Source: Arion vulgaris (taxonomy: Eukaryota; Mollusca; Gastropoda; Stylommatophora; Arionidae). Taken from it: a stretch of DNA of 64,000 bases. Shown piece after piece: positions 45,837 to 57,257 of the stretch. Made by a program: the position numbers and the translations under genes. Under the pieces are notes generated by a model. It was not told the origin of the DNA. It saw nothing but the letters and a program-made list of their open reading frames with translations, and searched no databases. The number at the start of each line of letters is the position of its first letter. Position 1 is the stretch's first letter. The stretch spans positions 19,964,367 to 20,028,366 of the forward strand of contig CM036754.1 in the NCBI GenBank assembly GCA_020796225.1. The letters are read 5' to 3'.

Positions 45837-45999
45837 TGACCATACCTTGAAATGAGCATTATCCTACAGTCAATGTCGTAACTATAGATGGTGAAGACGA
45901 CGATTACTACGATGAAGAAGAAGACTTATCAACCTTATTTGTGAATGATGCTCACAGTCGATGAGTGGATGTCGTATATTGAAGTTTCTAACCCCCAGA

Positions 46000-46372
46000 G
46001 TCTTACGTAGATCTACTTTCCTGGACATGCCGGTGTTTGAAACAAGGAGGGAACAGACAGACTTGAATCAACAGCATTAATTGTCGGGGAGTTGAAGATG
46101 GATAAGTGGTATGTTCTTCAGTCTCTTTGCAGCTACCTGCTGGATGAAGGTACTAAAATAGATGTTGAATCGATCGAACGTTTTAAAGAGTTTGGCGTTT
46201 CCCGTTGACCAAGTATAACCGGATGTCTGCGGAGCAGAGTAAGGAGTGTGTTAAACCAACGAACCACAAGAACCAACAGTATGCATACACTGTTACACCT
46301 GTTAGTGGAGACTGAGCACCTATGGGTCTGCCCGAAGTTTAATTATATAAGTAACCGGTAACCAACTATCAA
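46000..46372 (+). mobile_element. RNase H-type LINE 3' end (type epsilon)
   Basis: Reads ESTALIVGELKMDKWYVLQS, LLDEGTKIDVESIERFKEFG, a stop, then a C-terminal part with SMHTV. The degraded DMPVF/E-GTDRLES stretch is the RNase H CPGHAGVxGNERAD site. Confidence 0.68.
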
Positions 46373-46469
46373 GAAGAACTGCAAGCACGTGAAGCCAAGT
46401 TGAAGGTGGTTGCTAATTTTAGAATGTATTAACTTAGCAACCAACTTTAATTGTGCTTCTTGTGTTAGT

Positions 46470-47273
46470 CAACAATCAACATACGGGAACAATCAACATA
46501 TGAGAACAATCAACATACGGGAACAATCAACATATGAGAACAATCAACACGCGGGAACAATCAACATGCGGGAACAATCAACACGCGGGAACAATCAACA
46601 TACGGGAACAATCAACATACGGGAACAATCAACATATGAGAACAATCAACACGCGGGAACAATCAACATACGGGAACAATCAACATACGGAACAATCAAC
46701 ACGCGGGAACAATCAACATACGGAACAATCAACGTACGGAACAATCAACATACGGGAACAATCAACATGCGGGAACAATCAACACGCGGGAACAATCAAC
46801 ATACGGGAACAATCAACGTACGGGAACAATCAACATATGGGAACAATCAACATATGAGAACAATCAACATACGGGAACAATCAACATGCGGGAACAATCA
46901 ACATATGGGAACAATCAACATATGGGAACAATCAACATACGGGAACAATCAACATACGGGAACAATCAACATATGGGAACAATCAACATATGGGAACAAT
47001 CAACGTACGGGAACAATCAACATACGGGAACAATCAACATATGGGAACAATCAATATACGGTAACAATCAACATACGGGAACAATCAACATGCGGGAACA
47101 ATCAACATACGGGAACAATCAACATACGGGAACAATCAACACACGGGAACAATCAACACGCAGGAACAATCAACATACTGGAACAATCAACATACGGGAA
47201 CAATCAACATACGGGAACAATCAACATACGGGAACAATCAACATACGGGAACAATCAACATACGGGAACAGAT
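46470..47273. repeat. 17-bp tandem array, about 47 copies
   Basis: Unit 'caatcaacatacgggaa' with atg/acg/gta variants. Three units make 51 bp, so a 17-residue protein repeat appears in every plus frame. That frame is an artefact. Confidence 0.95.
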
Positions 47274-47369
47274 AGAACACATACATATATTATATGTGAT
47301 TGTTTTATTCTATTTGATACTATTAATTTAAAACGTAAACGTATTCGTACTACTATTCTGTGAACCTTA

Positions 47370-47940
47370 CGGTTAGGAACTCACACCAAGACAGTATAGT
47401 AACTCACATCAAGATAGTATAGTAATGTACACCAAGACACTATAGTAATGTACACCAAGACACTATAGTAATGTACACCAAGACACTATAGTAATGTACA
47501 CCAAGACACTATAGTAATGTACACCAAGATAGTATAGTAATGTACATACAGACAGTATAGTAATGTACATACAGACAGTATAGTAATGTACACACAGACA
47601 GTATAGTAATGTACATCAAGATAGTATAGTAATGTACATACAGACAGTATAGTAATGTACATACAGACAGTATAGTAATGTACACACAGACAGTATAGTA
47701 ATGCACACACAGACAGTATAGTAATGCACACACAGACAGTATAGTAATGCACACACAGACAGCATAGTGACTCACACCAAGATAGTATAGTAATGCACAC
47801 ACAGACAATATAGTAATGCACACACAGACAGTATAGTAATGCACACACAGACAATATAGTAATGCACACACAGACAGTATAGTAATGCACACACAGACAG
47901 TATAGTAATGCACACACAGACAGTATAGCAACGCATACTC
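47370..47940. repeat. 23-bp tandem array, about 24 copies
   Basis: Unit 'tatagtaatgtacaccaaga' + 'cac', drifting to a 'gcacacacagacagta' variant on the right. Open minus-strand frames with a 23-residue period are artefacts. Confidence 0.95.
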
Positions 47941-48439
47941 ACACCGAGCAGCCGAGCAGCCTTAAAACAAGAAAATTGAGAGTATATCATTTCTCTGACT
48001 AATAATTATTATAGATAAAAAATGTGTCGGAGCAGTTCTGTAATTTAAAATGATGAAACTATAATTATCTCAAAATTTCTTTGGAGGCAATCTATAGAAT
48101 TACCCAAGAAAACTGCCTGTTGATATTTTTTTTTATTCGAAATATATATATTATTTTGTTTACTCGTTCATCATCATCAGGTGCCGTATTTGCATCGAAA
48201 GTTGGCTGCAATGTTTTTCCAATATTCCATGATCCCAGCACAAGTGTGCTTTATTTTCGTGGCGCATTACATTAATTTGTTTTGAAACCGTTTGTGTCGA
48301 CAGCTACCAGTAAACACTTCATTGTTGCTAGTGTTCGAGATGAACTTTTGATATTTCTGTTTGATTTCAATGAACAACCGTGTTAGCTTAGTGGCATCAT
48401 TTTAAAATTTAATATTGTGTTGTTTTGGAACTCTGTTTA

Positions 48440-49215
48440 CTAGGGCCGTTGTTGTTTCTGACTCTCAATCCCTGTTTCGGACGATTCAGAATGGCTGGTT
48501 GTGGTATGAGTGGAAGTCGTCTATATAGGTTTCCAACCTACAGAGGCTATCGGGGATTTATTGTACTGGTCATGCGGGTGTTCACGGCAACGAGGGAGTG
48601 GACATGCTTGTATTGATTGTTGGGAAGTTCATGATGGGTAAAGTGGATGTACTTCGGTCTCTTGTCGAGGGATAAAGTGGATGTATTTCAGTCTCTTGTC
48701 GACCTACTTTTCTTCTTCTTCTTCTTTGCGTTCGTTCTCTACGACCAATTTCAATCACTCCTTGTGATATGTTTGAGCTTTGCCAGGAACGTGTATACGT
48801 TGCACATTGGTTTGGTAGGTCCCTAAACGCATAAACTTCTATACGCTTGGAACACATGCATCCGATTTCATCCAAACCTCCTTAGTCGCCTCTTACGACA
48901 TGCGTGGCAGGTAACAGTGGTTCTATTCTTTACACCCCAAATTTGGGCCCCGGCAACCACTCGGTAACCCCGGTACTGTTGAATGAGGACACTCAAATTG
49001 ACGTTGAATACATCCAGCAATTAAAGGAGTTTAGAATTAAACGTCGTTTGGGTATATCTGGATGCTTGAAGGACTGAGAGAGATTTGTGTGTTTAACCAG
49101 TGAACCACAGGAACCATCAGTATGCATACCCATCCACGTATTGTGGTGGATACTGGACAACTATGGGTCTGTCCGGAATGCTGTGATGTCAGTTGAGTAA
49201 CCAATAACCAATGTT
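48440..49215 (+). mobile_element. RNase H-type LINE end (type epsilon), split by an S1 SINE
   Basis: Begins in the RNase H domain: VVSDSQSLFRTIQNGW (catalytic-type DSQ), then IYCTGHAGVHGNEGVDMLV. After the S1 SINE at 48711-48965 it resumes with LNEDTQIDVEYIQQLKEFRI-like sequence and ends 'gtaaccaataaccaat'. A 34-bp local duplication (about 48637-48705) precedes the SINE. Confidence 0.75.
48711..48968 (-). mobile_element. S1 SINE nested in an RNase H LINE
   Basis: Reverse S1 from (ttc)n to 'gccccggcaaccactcgg', inserted in the epsilon LINE. Confidence 0.82.
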
Positions 49216-50067
49216 CATTGTTACATCATAACATCCAATGCTATATGTTTTAGAATATATTGATAATTGATGACAATTTAACTTTACTTTACCGCAACCA
49301 AAAACCAGCTTATTATGTTAAGATTAAATGTAATATTTGTCGTGAATTTTATTAAGCGCGGCCCGCAACCAGCTGCTTAATTCTGCATCCGACCCTGGGT
49401 TTAAAAATGCTGTGCGTGCCTGATGTAAGACTTATTGATCAAACTCTACTATAAAGTAATTCCTGGATCTGAATATGCTGAACTTTGAGTTTCTTCATCG
49501 GGCCAGATAGAAACAATTCGAGGACCAGATATGACCCGCTGCCTGTGGGATGCTCACCGCTTCTTCTTTCTACTTCTTCTTCTTTGAACGCTCCATATCG
49601 ACCACTTGTTAACCACCCTTTGTGATTTGTTTGTGATCTGAGCCTAAGAGCGAATGTACGTTGAGTAAGTTTTGCGCCTTCAAGTAGGGCCAGCACATTC
49701 GATTTCTGCGATGCTTTTTATTTACTATGGTAGCTTCCCTAGGCCCCTACCTGTCGCCGGTTACGACATGCCTTGTTGGTCACAGTATTACTATTCTTTG
49801 CTCCCATTGCGGAACCCGGCAACACACGGGCGGGGCTCATCACTAACTTACAACCTTTTAGTACTACATTTCTTCGCTCCCCATCACCTCATGTGATGTA
49901 ATATCCTAATCCCCCTATCCCTCAATTCAGTTGTTGTCATGTTCTAATTAAAACATATCTAGCTTAAACGTTCACAAACAAGACGCGGCTCTACATGATG
50001 CTTCTGATCACAAAGATATGTCGACAGCAGAAACAAACTGTCGCCATAAATCCTCCCTATGAAAGAT
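49216..50067. other. Mostly unassigned, around the S2 SINE at 49560-49832
   Basis: Outside that SINE I see no recognisable element. Confidence 0.4.
49560..49832 (-). mobile_element. S2 SINE
   Basis: Reverse S2: 'ttgaacgctccatatcgacc' near the tail, 'acccggcaacacacgggcgg' at the head. Confidence 0.8.
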
Positions 50068-50155
50068 GAGAACGTTCTTGGTAAAAACCAAACATATCAC
50101 AAAGAGTGATTAAACTCGTTGATAAGAGCGAACGCAACAACAAACAAACGAACAG
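50068..50155 (+). mobile_element. S1 SINE, 3' part only
   Basis: 'gagaacgttcttggtaaaaa' and 'catatcacaaagagtgatta' to a gcaacaacaaac tail match the S1 3' third. Confidence 0.6.
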
Positions 50156-50411
50156 CAAAGATGAGAAGACTCATGTCCCTTTCTTCAGCAGATAACGCAT
50201 AATTTACGAATCATTTTGACAGTTCGTTTTCGTGCAAGGTTCAGTAAACATATGACGTAATTTCCAAGTGGTCAGATTTTTAGACCAGTAGATCAGTCTA
50301 TATTTAGAGCTCTTAGGGGTGCAAGAAAAACAGAAACAGCGTGACGCACATCTTTAACATATAATTATAAGTGAGTTTATAAAGTACAATTCGAAGGTTC
50401 CGTAGCCGATT

Positions 50412-51235
50412 GTCTGATTGATAGGATCATCATTGCACTTCGGTGAGTAACCAAGTGTGCTCTGTTCTCTTTCTTACACAGGAAGATCTCAGCGACAGTG
50501 CACGGAATCCGTAGCACCGTGAGGATCCCCTATGTAATTTAGAAGAGGGTGGAAATATGTTAAGATCTCAGCGACAGTGCCCGGAATCCGTAGCACCGCA
50601 AGGATCCCCTATGTAATTTAGAAGAGGGTGGAAATATGTTGTAGGAATTTTATTTTAACATTTTTTTCTAATGAATTTTTCCTGGGAAGTGGCTTTCCAG
50701 CATATTTTCTCGATTTTGAACTAACAACGGTGCCTTTGCGTGTTCAACTTGAAAACGAGAACTACGTTTTATCGTCCATCTCCGTCGTGACTAGGAACTC
50801 GATCTCACTTACAATGAGATCAGGGATCTCTGGAACAATATCCCGATGACTCTACGTTGAAGCGAACCTAGTACCTTCGATATAGACAATACGTGCTGGG
50901 AATCCATTGCGCAAGATCGCCAAATGTGGCGCTGTAACAACAAAAGAGGAACCCGAATAGCTGAGAATCATCGTATTGTTGAGTCACAGAGAAAACGAGC
51001 AGCGCGAAAAGACAGAGCACACAACACGCACATGTCTAACCTTGATCATGTATGCCCCACCTGTGGTCGGGGATTCTGTTCTAGGATTGGACTCTACAGT
51101 CACCTCCGCACACACCAGAGAGGTGCAACAGTACACGTCTGAGATTGTTGTCATCATCGCTTGCGATGGACGGCTATTATATAGTACCTTTAAACGGGAG
51201 GCGGGCACCTAACTTCTGCACCATCACTCCGTAAT
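50412..51235 (-). mobile_element. S5 SINE interrupted by the zinc-finger LINE
   Basis: S5 blocks run from 'gattgataggatcatcattg' to 'gaagcgaacctagtacctt', then resume after the LINE with 'gaggcgggcacctaacttct'. An 84-bp local duplication sits at about 50475-50645. Confidence 0.75.
50878..51181 (+). mobile_element. LINE 3' end with a C2H2 zinc finger (type delta), inserted in an S5 SINE
   Basis: Encodes QDRQMWRCNNKRGTRIAENH, a basic helix, then HVCPTCGRGFCSRIGLYSHL followed by RTH: a Cys2-His2 finger that closes some non-LTR reverse transcriptases. It is 5'-truncated. Both ends are flanked by 'tagtacctt' (50869-50877 and 51182-51190), a 9-bp target-site duplication, and the interrupted host is an S5 SINE. 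Confidence 0.8.
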
Positions 51236-51289
51236 CACTGCAAGGTTTATTTATTATGCATCATTTGTGACACTTTTGGGCAGCTTGAG

Positions 51290-51850
51290 GGTTAAATGCC
51301 TAGTATTATAAATATAATACCACGCCACATACCACAACACCGGTTGTTCTGTGAACTTTCGGAAGGGAAGAATAAACCAAGGCAGACCACTGCTTAGATA
51401 TTTTTTTCTCCCGATCCAGAAGCACTTGAGCTGTTCAGCTCTTCGGCTCGGTGCCATGGACATCGTAACCTTCGGTTCGGTGCCACGAACACCGTAAATC
51501 TGGGGAATCTATGGCTTTTTCTGCCATCCCGCGGAATTGAACCCGCACACACAGAGGGATAGTCACCCGTAGTCCAACGCGCTACGAACACGCTGGGCAG
51601 ACAGGCCACTGCTTAGATATAAGGATGTCTGCAAGGCCTCAATGAAGAACTTTTCTATCAGTCTCAACAAATGGGGAAGAACAAGCCGATGATCTAGGTA
51701 TGTGGAAAGCAGCATTACACAAAGATGCAGAATCTTTTAAAAAGACGGATGAACTGAAACGAAAGACCGATAAGTGCAAAATCAGAAATTGTCACAGTAA
51801 AACACTTGCTAATTGACCGTCTGTCAAAACGAAAAGGCCATACATATAAA
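51290..51850 (+). mobile_element. LINE 3' end (type zeta), interrupted by a SINE
   Basis: Reads HRLFCELSEGKNKPRQTT before the SINE and IYKDVCKASMKNFSISLNKW after it: the FYGEL...GRPxxRFKDVCKxDMKxLxIxxxxW pattern of LINE C-termini. The SINE at 51402-51605 splits it. Confidence 0.72.
51402..51605 (-). mobile_element. tRNA-headed SINE with a perfect 15-bp target-site duplication
   Basis: The reverse complement begins 'cgtgttcgtagcgcgttgga' and has B box 'gcgggttcaattccgc', with the poly-A tail at the left end. 'ccactgcttagatat' flanks it at 51387-51401 and 51606-51620. It is a family not seen elsewhere in the window. Confidence 0.85.
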
Positions 51851-52099
51851 TTTTATAAATATATTTGTTTATATTTTTTAATTGAGAATAAATATTTTTC
51901 TATTATACATTTTGCTTTTATTTTGTTCAATGTATGTTAAATAGTATTTCTGTGTCTTGCTCTCAACTGTTTATTTTTTAGTTTCGTCAAATAATATTCT
52001 TTTTATTATTATCGCTGACATAAGATTATCGCAAAATAAAATAAAATATAAAACTCTAAGTTATATAATTAAATCAAAAATTTGCAATTTCAATGTTGC

Positions 52100-52800
52100 C
52101 TGATTCCTAGAACATACTAACGAGAGCTGAAAAATAACTATAGGTTTTTTGTGCGTAGTAAGTTGAATGGTGGCGTCTGTGGCTTAAGGGATAGTGACTC
52201 GGTCTATTAACCCCAACGTTCTGAGTTCGAATAACGCTGCGGACAATTTGGTTGCAAATTATTTCGCGTGGATTTTTACAAAAGGACGATGGCACCACCC
52301 GTTCAGAAAGCAATGGCAAACTACAGAACGTAATAATGCCTAGAAAAATCACAAACAGCGTTAAAAAGCTGGGAGTTGATTCGTAAAGTCCTGTAAAGGA
52401 TATGCAATTGAATTTTTTTTTTTAGTAAGTTGAATGCATGTCAGAAACATGGAGAACGACTAAAATAATAACACATAAATGGCAAACATTCATCAACTGG
52501 TGTCTACGCAGAATAGAGGGACTGAGATGGTATGATAATCCTAGGGTCACAAATGAGGAACTTATGAAGAGAAGATGACATATTCTAGTGAACCAAGAAG
52601 TTTAAAAAAGATGCTGGCTCTGGGTAGGACACACTTTGCGAAAACCTGAGGGGAATATAACGAGAAGGGTCCTGTCCTGGAAACCGGGACAGCGAAAGAA
52701 GTTGAGGCCGAGAAATACATGGAGACGGGATTTGGAGGCAGAGATCAACATGTTAACAATATAAAAAAGATCTGGAGGGAGCTGTAAGATATAGCTAGAG
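52100..52800 (+). mobile_element. LINE 3' end, interrupted by an S4 SINE
   Basis: After the SINE it reads like HKWQTFINWCLRRIEGLRWY then NPRVTNEELMKR. Before it comes a short AKNY/KLNA-type piece. The S4 SINE at 52170-52422 interrupts the 'aagttgaatgcatgtcag' stretch. Confidence 0.7.
52170..52422 (+). mobile_element. S4 SINE with a perfect 14-bp target-site duplication
   Basis: tRNA-like head 'gtggcttaagggatagtgac' with B-box-like 'gagttcgaata', body 'cgttcagaaagcaatggcaa', and a tail ending in a T run. 'tagtaagttgaatg' flanks it at 52156-52169 and 52423-52436, splitting a LINE. Confidence 0.88.
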
Positions 52801-53039
52801 ATAGGATGCCTGGGCATAAATTGGTTGAAGGGATATGCCCTAATCCGGGATATCAACATTTGGTAATGACTGATTGTAAGGAGTATTTCTATATGAAAAC
52901 CAGAAAATCATCTGTAACCACATCCCCATTCTTCTTGGCAAGTATCAGGATTGAGTCTACAACTGCTTATTCATCCAATATGAAATCGATGCAGATTGCA
53001 GCTGTGATTCCATGTCTAAATATCGTTCTACTACCTGTA

Positions 53040-53350
53040 GTCCTACCCTGAATGTAGCAAATTGATCCTTGCACTAGGACCACTCTCTTACTATTAACAT
53101 GTGGTCCTGCCCTGAATCTAGCAAATTGCTCCTTGCACTACCACCCCCTTACTATTAACATGTAGTCATGCCCTGAATGTAGCAAATTACTCCTTGCACT
53201 AGGACCACTCTCTTACTATCAATATGTGATCCTGCCCTGAATGTAGCAAATTACTCCTTGCACTAGGACCACTCTCTTACTATCAATATGTGGTCCTGCC
53301 CTGAATGTAGCAAATTGCTCCTTGCACTAGGACCAATCCCTTACTATCTC
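53040..53350. repeat. ~63-bp tandem array
   Basis: About five units containing 'ccctgaatgtagcaaattgc' + 'tccttgcactaggaccac' + 'tctcttactatcaatatgtgg'. Confidence 0.9.
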
Positions 53351-53689
53351 CCACTATTACTATTTCCACGTGGTCGTGATTTCGATGCAAGCGATCACTT
53401 CTTGTGCTAGAATCACGCTTTTTTCAACCTTGGGAAAAACAAAATCAGGAAATAAATACATCTGTTGTCGTATTAGGAGTTAATGAATCAAATACAAGCA
53501 CCCTATGACATTGCATTTGAAAGAACTAATGTTGAATTGCCACGTCAATTTGCAGGCGTCAACCAGTACAACACTTAGCTCAGCTCTATCGTAATGTGTT
53601 TGATATTGCAACAAGTGTTTACCTATGCAGTAAAACAAAATGTATGTGCTTCCGGAAATGAGTGTTACAGAGAGGAGTGCTTTGTTTTC

Positions 53690-54025
53690 CATGGACAGAG
53701 AGGAGAACATATTGATAAATCCAGATAGAACTAAAAATCAAACAAAACTGACTTATATTACAAAAGGAATCAGAAAAGTAATTTATTTTGGACTTATAAA
53801 AAGACACAGAAGGGCTGGAGAAATCCATTATGGATGGAAAAATCCTTGCATAAAGTAGATAAGGAAGACCAAGGATAAGATGCATTCAGCATTTAACTGA
53901 TTATTTCAGTATTACGGCTGCAGATGCGGGCTATCTGGCACATGAGAGATATTTAGAAGGACTAATATTGTTGCAAAGTTCTGTTCAGGAGAACACGCTA
54001 TTGAATAATGATGATTTTTCTGCAA
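53690..54025 (+). mobile_element. LINE 3' fragment
   Basis: KVIYFGLIKRHRRAGEIHYG resembles the KYFGHIxRHxxLERxxxEG LINE pattern. The terminus 'gcaaagttctgttcagg' is shared with 20830-20965. Confidence 0.58.
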
Positions 54026-54354
54026 AGAATGCAGAAAAATGTGTTAGCGAAGAGTAATTCAGGGACGAAGTCTTCATTGCACTTTAACACGCTTTATTGC
54101 CCTTTCTCTCTATTTGTAGTTTCTTAATTCTCTGCAATGTCTAAACACACATGACAACAGCATAAATACTTTATGTATCTTTAGGATATATAGAAATTAA
54201 ACGGAAAGTAAACACACATTCTATATAGATCAACTATATATAACTCTTCTTTCTTTATTCAAATTAATTAAAATGAGCTGTTTTCACGGCCTAGAGGGAA
54301 AACATCAACAACAAATAGTATGCACAATTAACAAAAGTAATAATAGAGTTGTAA

Positions 54355-54442
54355 AGTTGATGAAAAATAGAGTTGCCCAGGATAGAGTGGTATGGAGAAA
54401 TTACTTGCAGGCCCTATGTAACGTATAACGGTACGAGAGGAA
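54355..54442 (+). mobile_element. LINE 3' terminus (type gamma), very short
   Basis: VAQDRVVWRNYLQALCNV followed by 'cggtacgagag', the gamma-type end also found on the minus strand near 63480-63565. Confidence 0.62.
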
Positions 54443-54526
54443 TTATTATTATTATTATTAAAGTTGATTAAAGTATATTGTAACATGGAATTAGTTGACA
54501 TTAACAAGAATGTATACTGAATTAGG

Positions 54527-55247
54527 GTTTACTACTACTGCTGCTGCTGCTGCTGCTACTACTACTACTTAACTACTACTACTACTACTTAACTACTACT
54601 ACTACTACTACTACTATTTCTACTAATACTGCTTCTGCTTCTACTACTTCTACTTCTACTGCTACTACTACTACTACTACTTTTACTACTACTACTACTG
54701 CTACTACTACTACTACTACTAATATTACTACTGCTATTACTTCTACTACTACTACTACTACTAATATTACTACTGCTACTTCTACTACTACTACTACTAC
54801 TACTACTACTAATATTACTACTACTACTACTTCTACTACTACTACTACTTCTGCTATTACTTCTACTACTACTACTACTAATATTACTACTGCTACTATT
54901 TCTACTACTACTAATATTACTACTGCTGTTACTTCTACTATTACTACTACTAATAATATTACTACTGCTACTACTACTTCTGCTTCTACTACTTCTACTA
55001 CAACTACTACAACTACATCTTCTTCTACTACTACTGCTACTACTGCTACCAATACTACTGCTGCAACTACTACTACTACTACTGCTACGCTGCTACTACT
55101 ACTACTACTACTACTGCTACTACTACTACTACTACTACTACTATCACTACTACTACTGCTACTACTACTACTACTACTACTACTGCTACTACTACTACTA
55201 CTACTACTACTACTGCTACTACTACTACTGCTACTATACTACTGCTA
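54527..55247. repeat. Trinucleotide (TAC/ACT)n tract, about 720 bp
   Basis: Interrupted by gct, ttc and att triplets. The 155-codon valine-rich minus frame is a product of the repeat. Confidence 0.95.
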
Positions 55248-55789
55248 CTTCAAATATTTCACTTGCTATCATATGACAGTAGATGGCACAATCTAAAATT
55301 ACCAACCCTATTGTCTCCTAGGTGGAGGGAGGGCACAGGAGAGCAAAACGTTAGAAGTGTAAACCCTGATAGATAACTCCCACTGCCTTGTAAGTCAGCA
55401 CGGTTATGCAGGAGGCTAGAGCAGTAAACTGACAACAAATCCGGAGGAAGAGACTATACGACAGTTTATGGCTTACGCATATGTAAGTCCATCTTCTAGC
55501 ATCCTTGCAAACTCTGCTTAATTCCAAACGTATAGACTTTCTCTTTCCTTTGTCTTTCCATATTATCTGTCTAGGCTAGGCAAGAAAAATAAATGGAGCG
55601 AAGATTTCACTTTTTCTCTCAACTGGAACACAACGTGGTAAACGACAGCATTAATCAAATGTGCATACTATTTATAAGAGAAAGTAAAAGATGATCTTGA
55701 AGACAAGAGAAACAAGCGTAAACTCAGAAGTTACAATTACACCCATATTTAGGTCATTGAATCGGTCTTTTCCCAAAAAGGGTCAAACG
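55248..55789. other. Unassigned stretch
   Basis: No repeat or coding signal recognised between the trinucleotide tract and the S6 SINE. Confidence 0.4.
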
Positions 55790-55935
55790 GCGAATGATTG
55801 ACTACATTGCAACGGCTTTCTCCATATAACTCTATCCCTGTCGGTAGAGATGGCATGGCTTTAGTTCCGGCAACAATCCTAGCGATTCCATACAAGAATT
55901 ACAGGTGTGTCTCGGTCCGAATTCGAACCCATTGA
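55790..55935 (-). mobile_element. S6 SINE body, source of the adjoining 45-bp array
   Basis: The body 'tccatataactctatccctg' and 'gtagagatggcatggcttta', then the B box 'gaattcgaaccca'. The A-box side of the head is the 45-bp unit repeated to the right. Confidence 0.75.
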
Positions 55936-56570
55936 GACCTTCAGTACGACAGGCTAACGACTTAACCACTACGCCATTGAGACCTTCAGTACGACAGGCT
56001 AACGACTTAACCACTACGCCATTGAGACCTTCAGTACGACAGGCTAACGACTTAACCACTACGCCATTGAGACCTTCAGTACGACAGGCTAACGACTTAA
56101 CCACTACGCCATTGAGACCTTCAGTACGACAGGCTAACGACTTAACCACTACGCCATTGAGACCTTCAGTACGACAGGCTAACGACTTAACCACTACGCC
56201 ATTGAGACCTTCAGTACGACAGGCTAACGACTTAACCACTACGCCATTGAGACCTTCAGTACGACAGGCTAACGACTTAACCACTACGCCATTGAGACCT
56301 TCAGTACGACAGGCTAACGACTTAACCACTACGCCATTGAGACCTTCAGTACGACAGGCTAACGACTTAACCACTACGCCATTGAGACCTTCAGTACGAC
56401 AGGCTAACGACTTAACCACTACGCCATTGAGACCTTCAGTACGACAGGCTAACGACTTAACCACTACGCCATTGAGACCTTCAGTACGACAGGCTAACGA
56501 CTTAACCACTACGCCATTGAGACCTTCAGTACGACAGCCTAACGACTTAACCACTACGCCATTGAGACCC
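55936..56570. repeat. 45-bp array of an S6 tRNA-like head, about 14 copies
   Basis: Unit 'cattgagaccttcagtacga' + 'caggctaacgacttaaccac' + 'tacgc'. Reversed, it is 'gcgtagtggttaagtcgtta' + 'gcctgtcgtactgaagg', the A-box half of the S6 SINE. Copies are almost identical. Both strands are open because 45 is divisible by 3. Confidence 0.96.
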
Positions 56571-56674
56571 CCTTTTTCAGAAAACAACTCGCTATGAAGA
56601 ATGTCCTTGAGAATTCAATCATTGGTCATGCACAAGATGTGACGAAGTCACCTGTGTCGTTTGTTTCTTGAGGA

Positions 56675-57120
56675 TAGTTATTGGTTATTGGTTATTGGTT
56701 ACTAAACTGACGTCATTGCACTCCGGGCAGACCCATAGGTGCTCAGTCTTCCCCAACAGATATCGAAGAGTATGCATACTGATGGTTCCTGTGGCTCGCT
56801 GATTAAACACACCTCTCACTCTGCCTCTCAGGCATCCAGTTCGACTTGAACAACGGGTAACTCCAAACTGCTTAAATCGCTTGATCGATTCAACATCGAT
56901 TTTAGTGTCCTCATCCAACAGAGAGTCGCGAAGAGACCGAAGATTATCCCCTTATCCATCTTCAACTCCCCAACAATCGATGCTGTTGATGCAAGCCTGG
57001 CCGCTTCTCATTACCGTAAACACCCGCATGCCCAGGACAGTATATCCACGTAAGCCGCTGGAGGTTAGAAACTTCTATAGACGACATCCCCAGTAAATGA
57101 AGTCCCAGATAGTACATAGT
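56675..57120 (-). mobile_element. RNase H-type LINE end (type epsilon), best-preserved C-terminus
   Basis: The minus strand encodes WIYCPGHAGVYGNEK (the RNase H HxGxxGN signature) and, in another frame, DEDTKIDVESIKRFKQFGVT, RGVFNQRATGTISMHTLRYL and HLWVCPECNDVSLV. The 3' end is a (aaccaat)n tail, seen here on the plus strand as repeated 'ttattgg'. Confidence 0.75.
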
Positions 57121-57257
57121 AGGAATCTGTGTCCTTCAAGCATTCGTTTGTTTGTTGCACAGACATTCTTAGGATGTACACTACAACTACCTCTCCTACT
57201 TGTGTGGAAGCACTCAACAATACTAAGTGTTGATGGCACTTAAATAGGCTAACCAAG

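Noticed and set aside
46410..47363. 317-codon frame with NNQHTGTINIREQSTYG repeats
   Set aside because: Tandem 17-bp array; all three plus frames give the same peptide.
47486..47990. Cysteine-rich minus-strand frames (VHYYTVCVCITILSVCALL)
   Set aside because: Tandem 23-bp array without stops in any minus frame; no start context or splice evidence.
54585..55052. Valine-rich 155-codon frame
   Set aside because: Trinucleotide repeat read on the minus strand.
55918..55980. Functional tRNA gene
   Set aside because: Box A and box B occur, but no acceptor-stem pairing or anticodon arm is apparent and the sequence continues into a SINE body. The same applies at 43870-43925, 52175-52245 and 61600-61660.
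55832..56597. 251- and 230-codon repeat proteins on opposite strands
   Set aside because: They are the 45-bp array of a SINE tRNA-like head.
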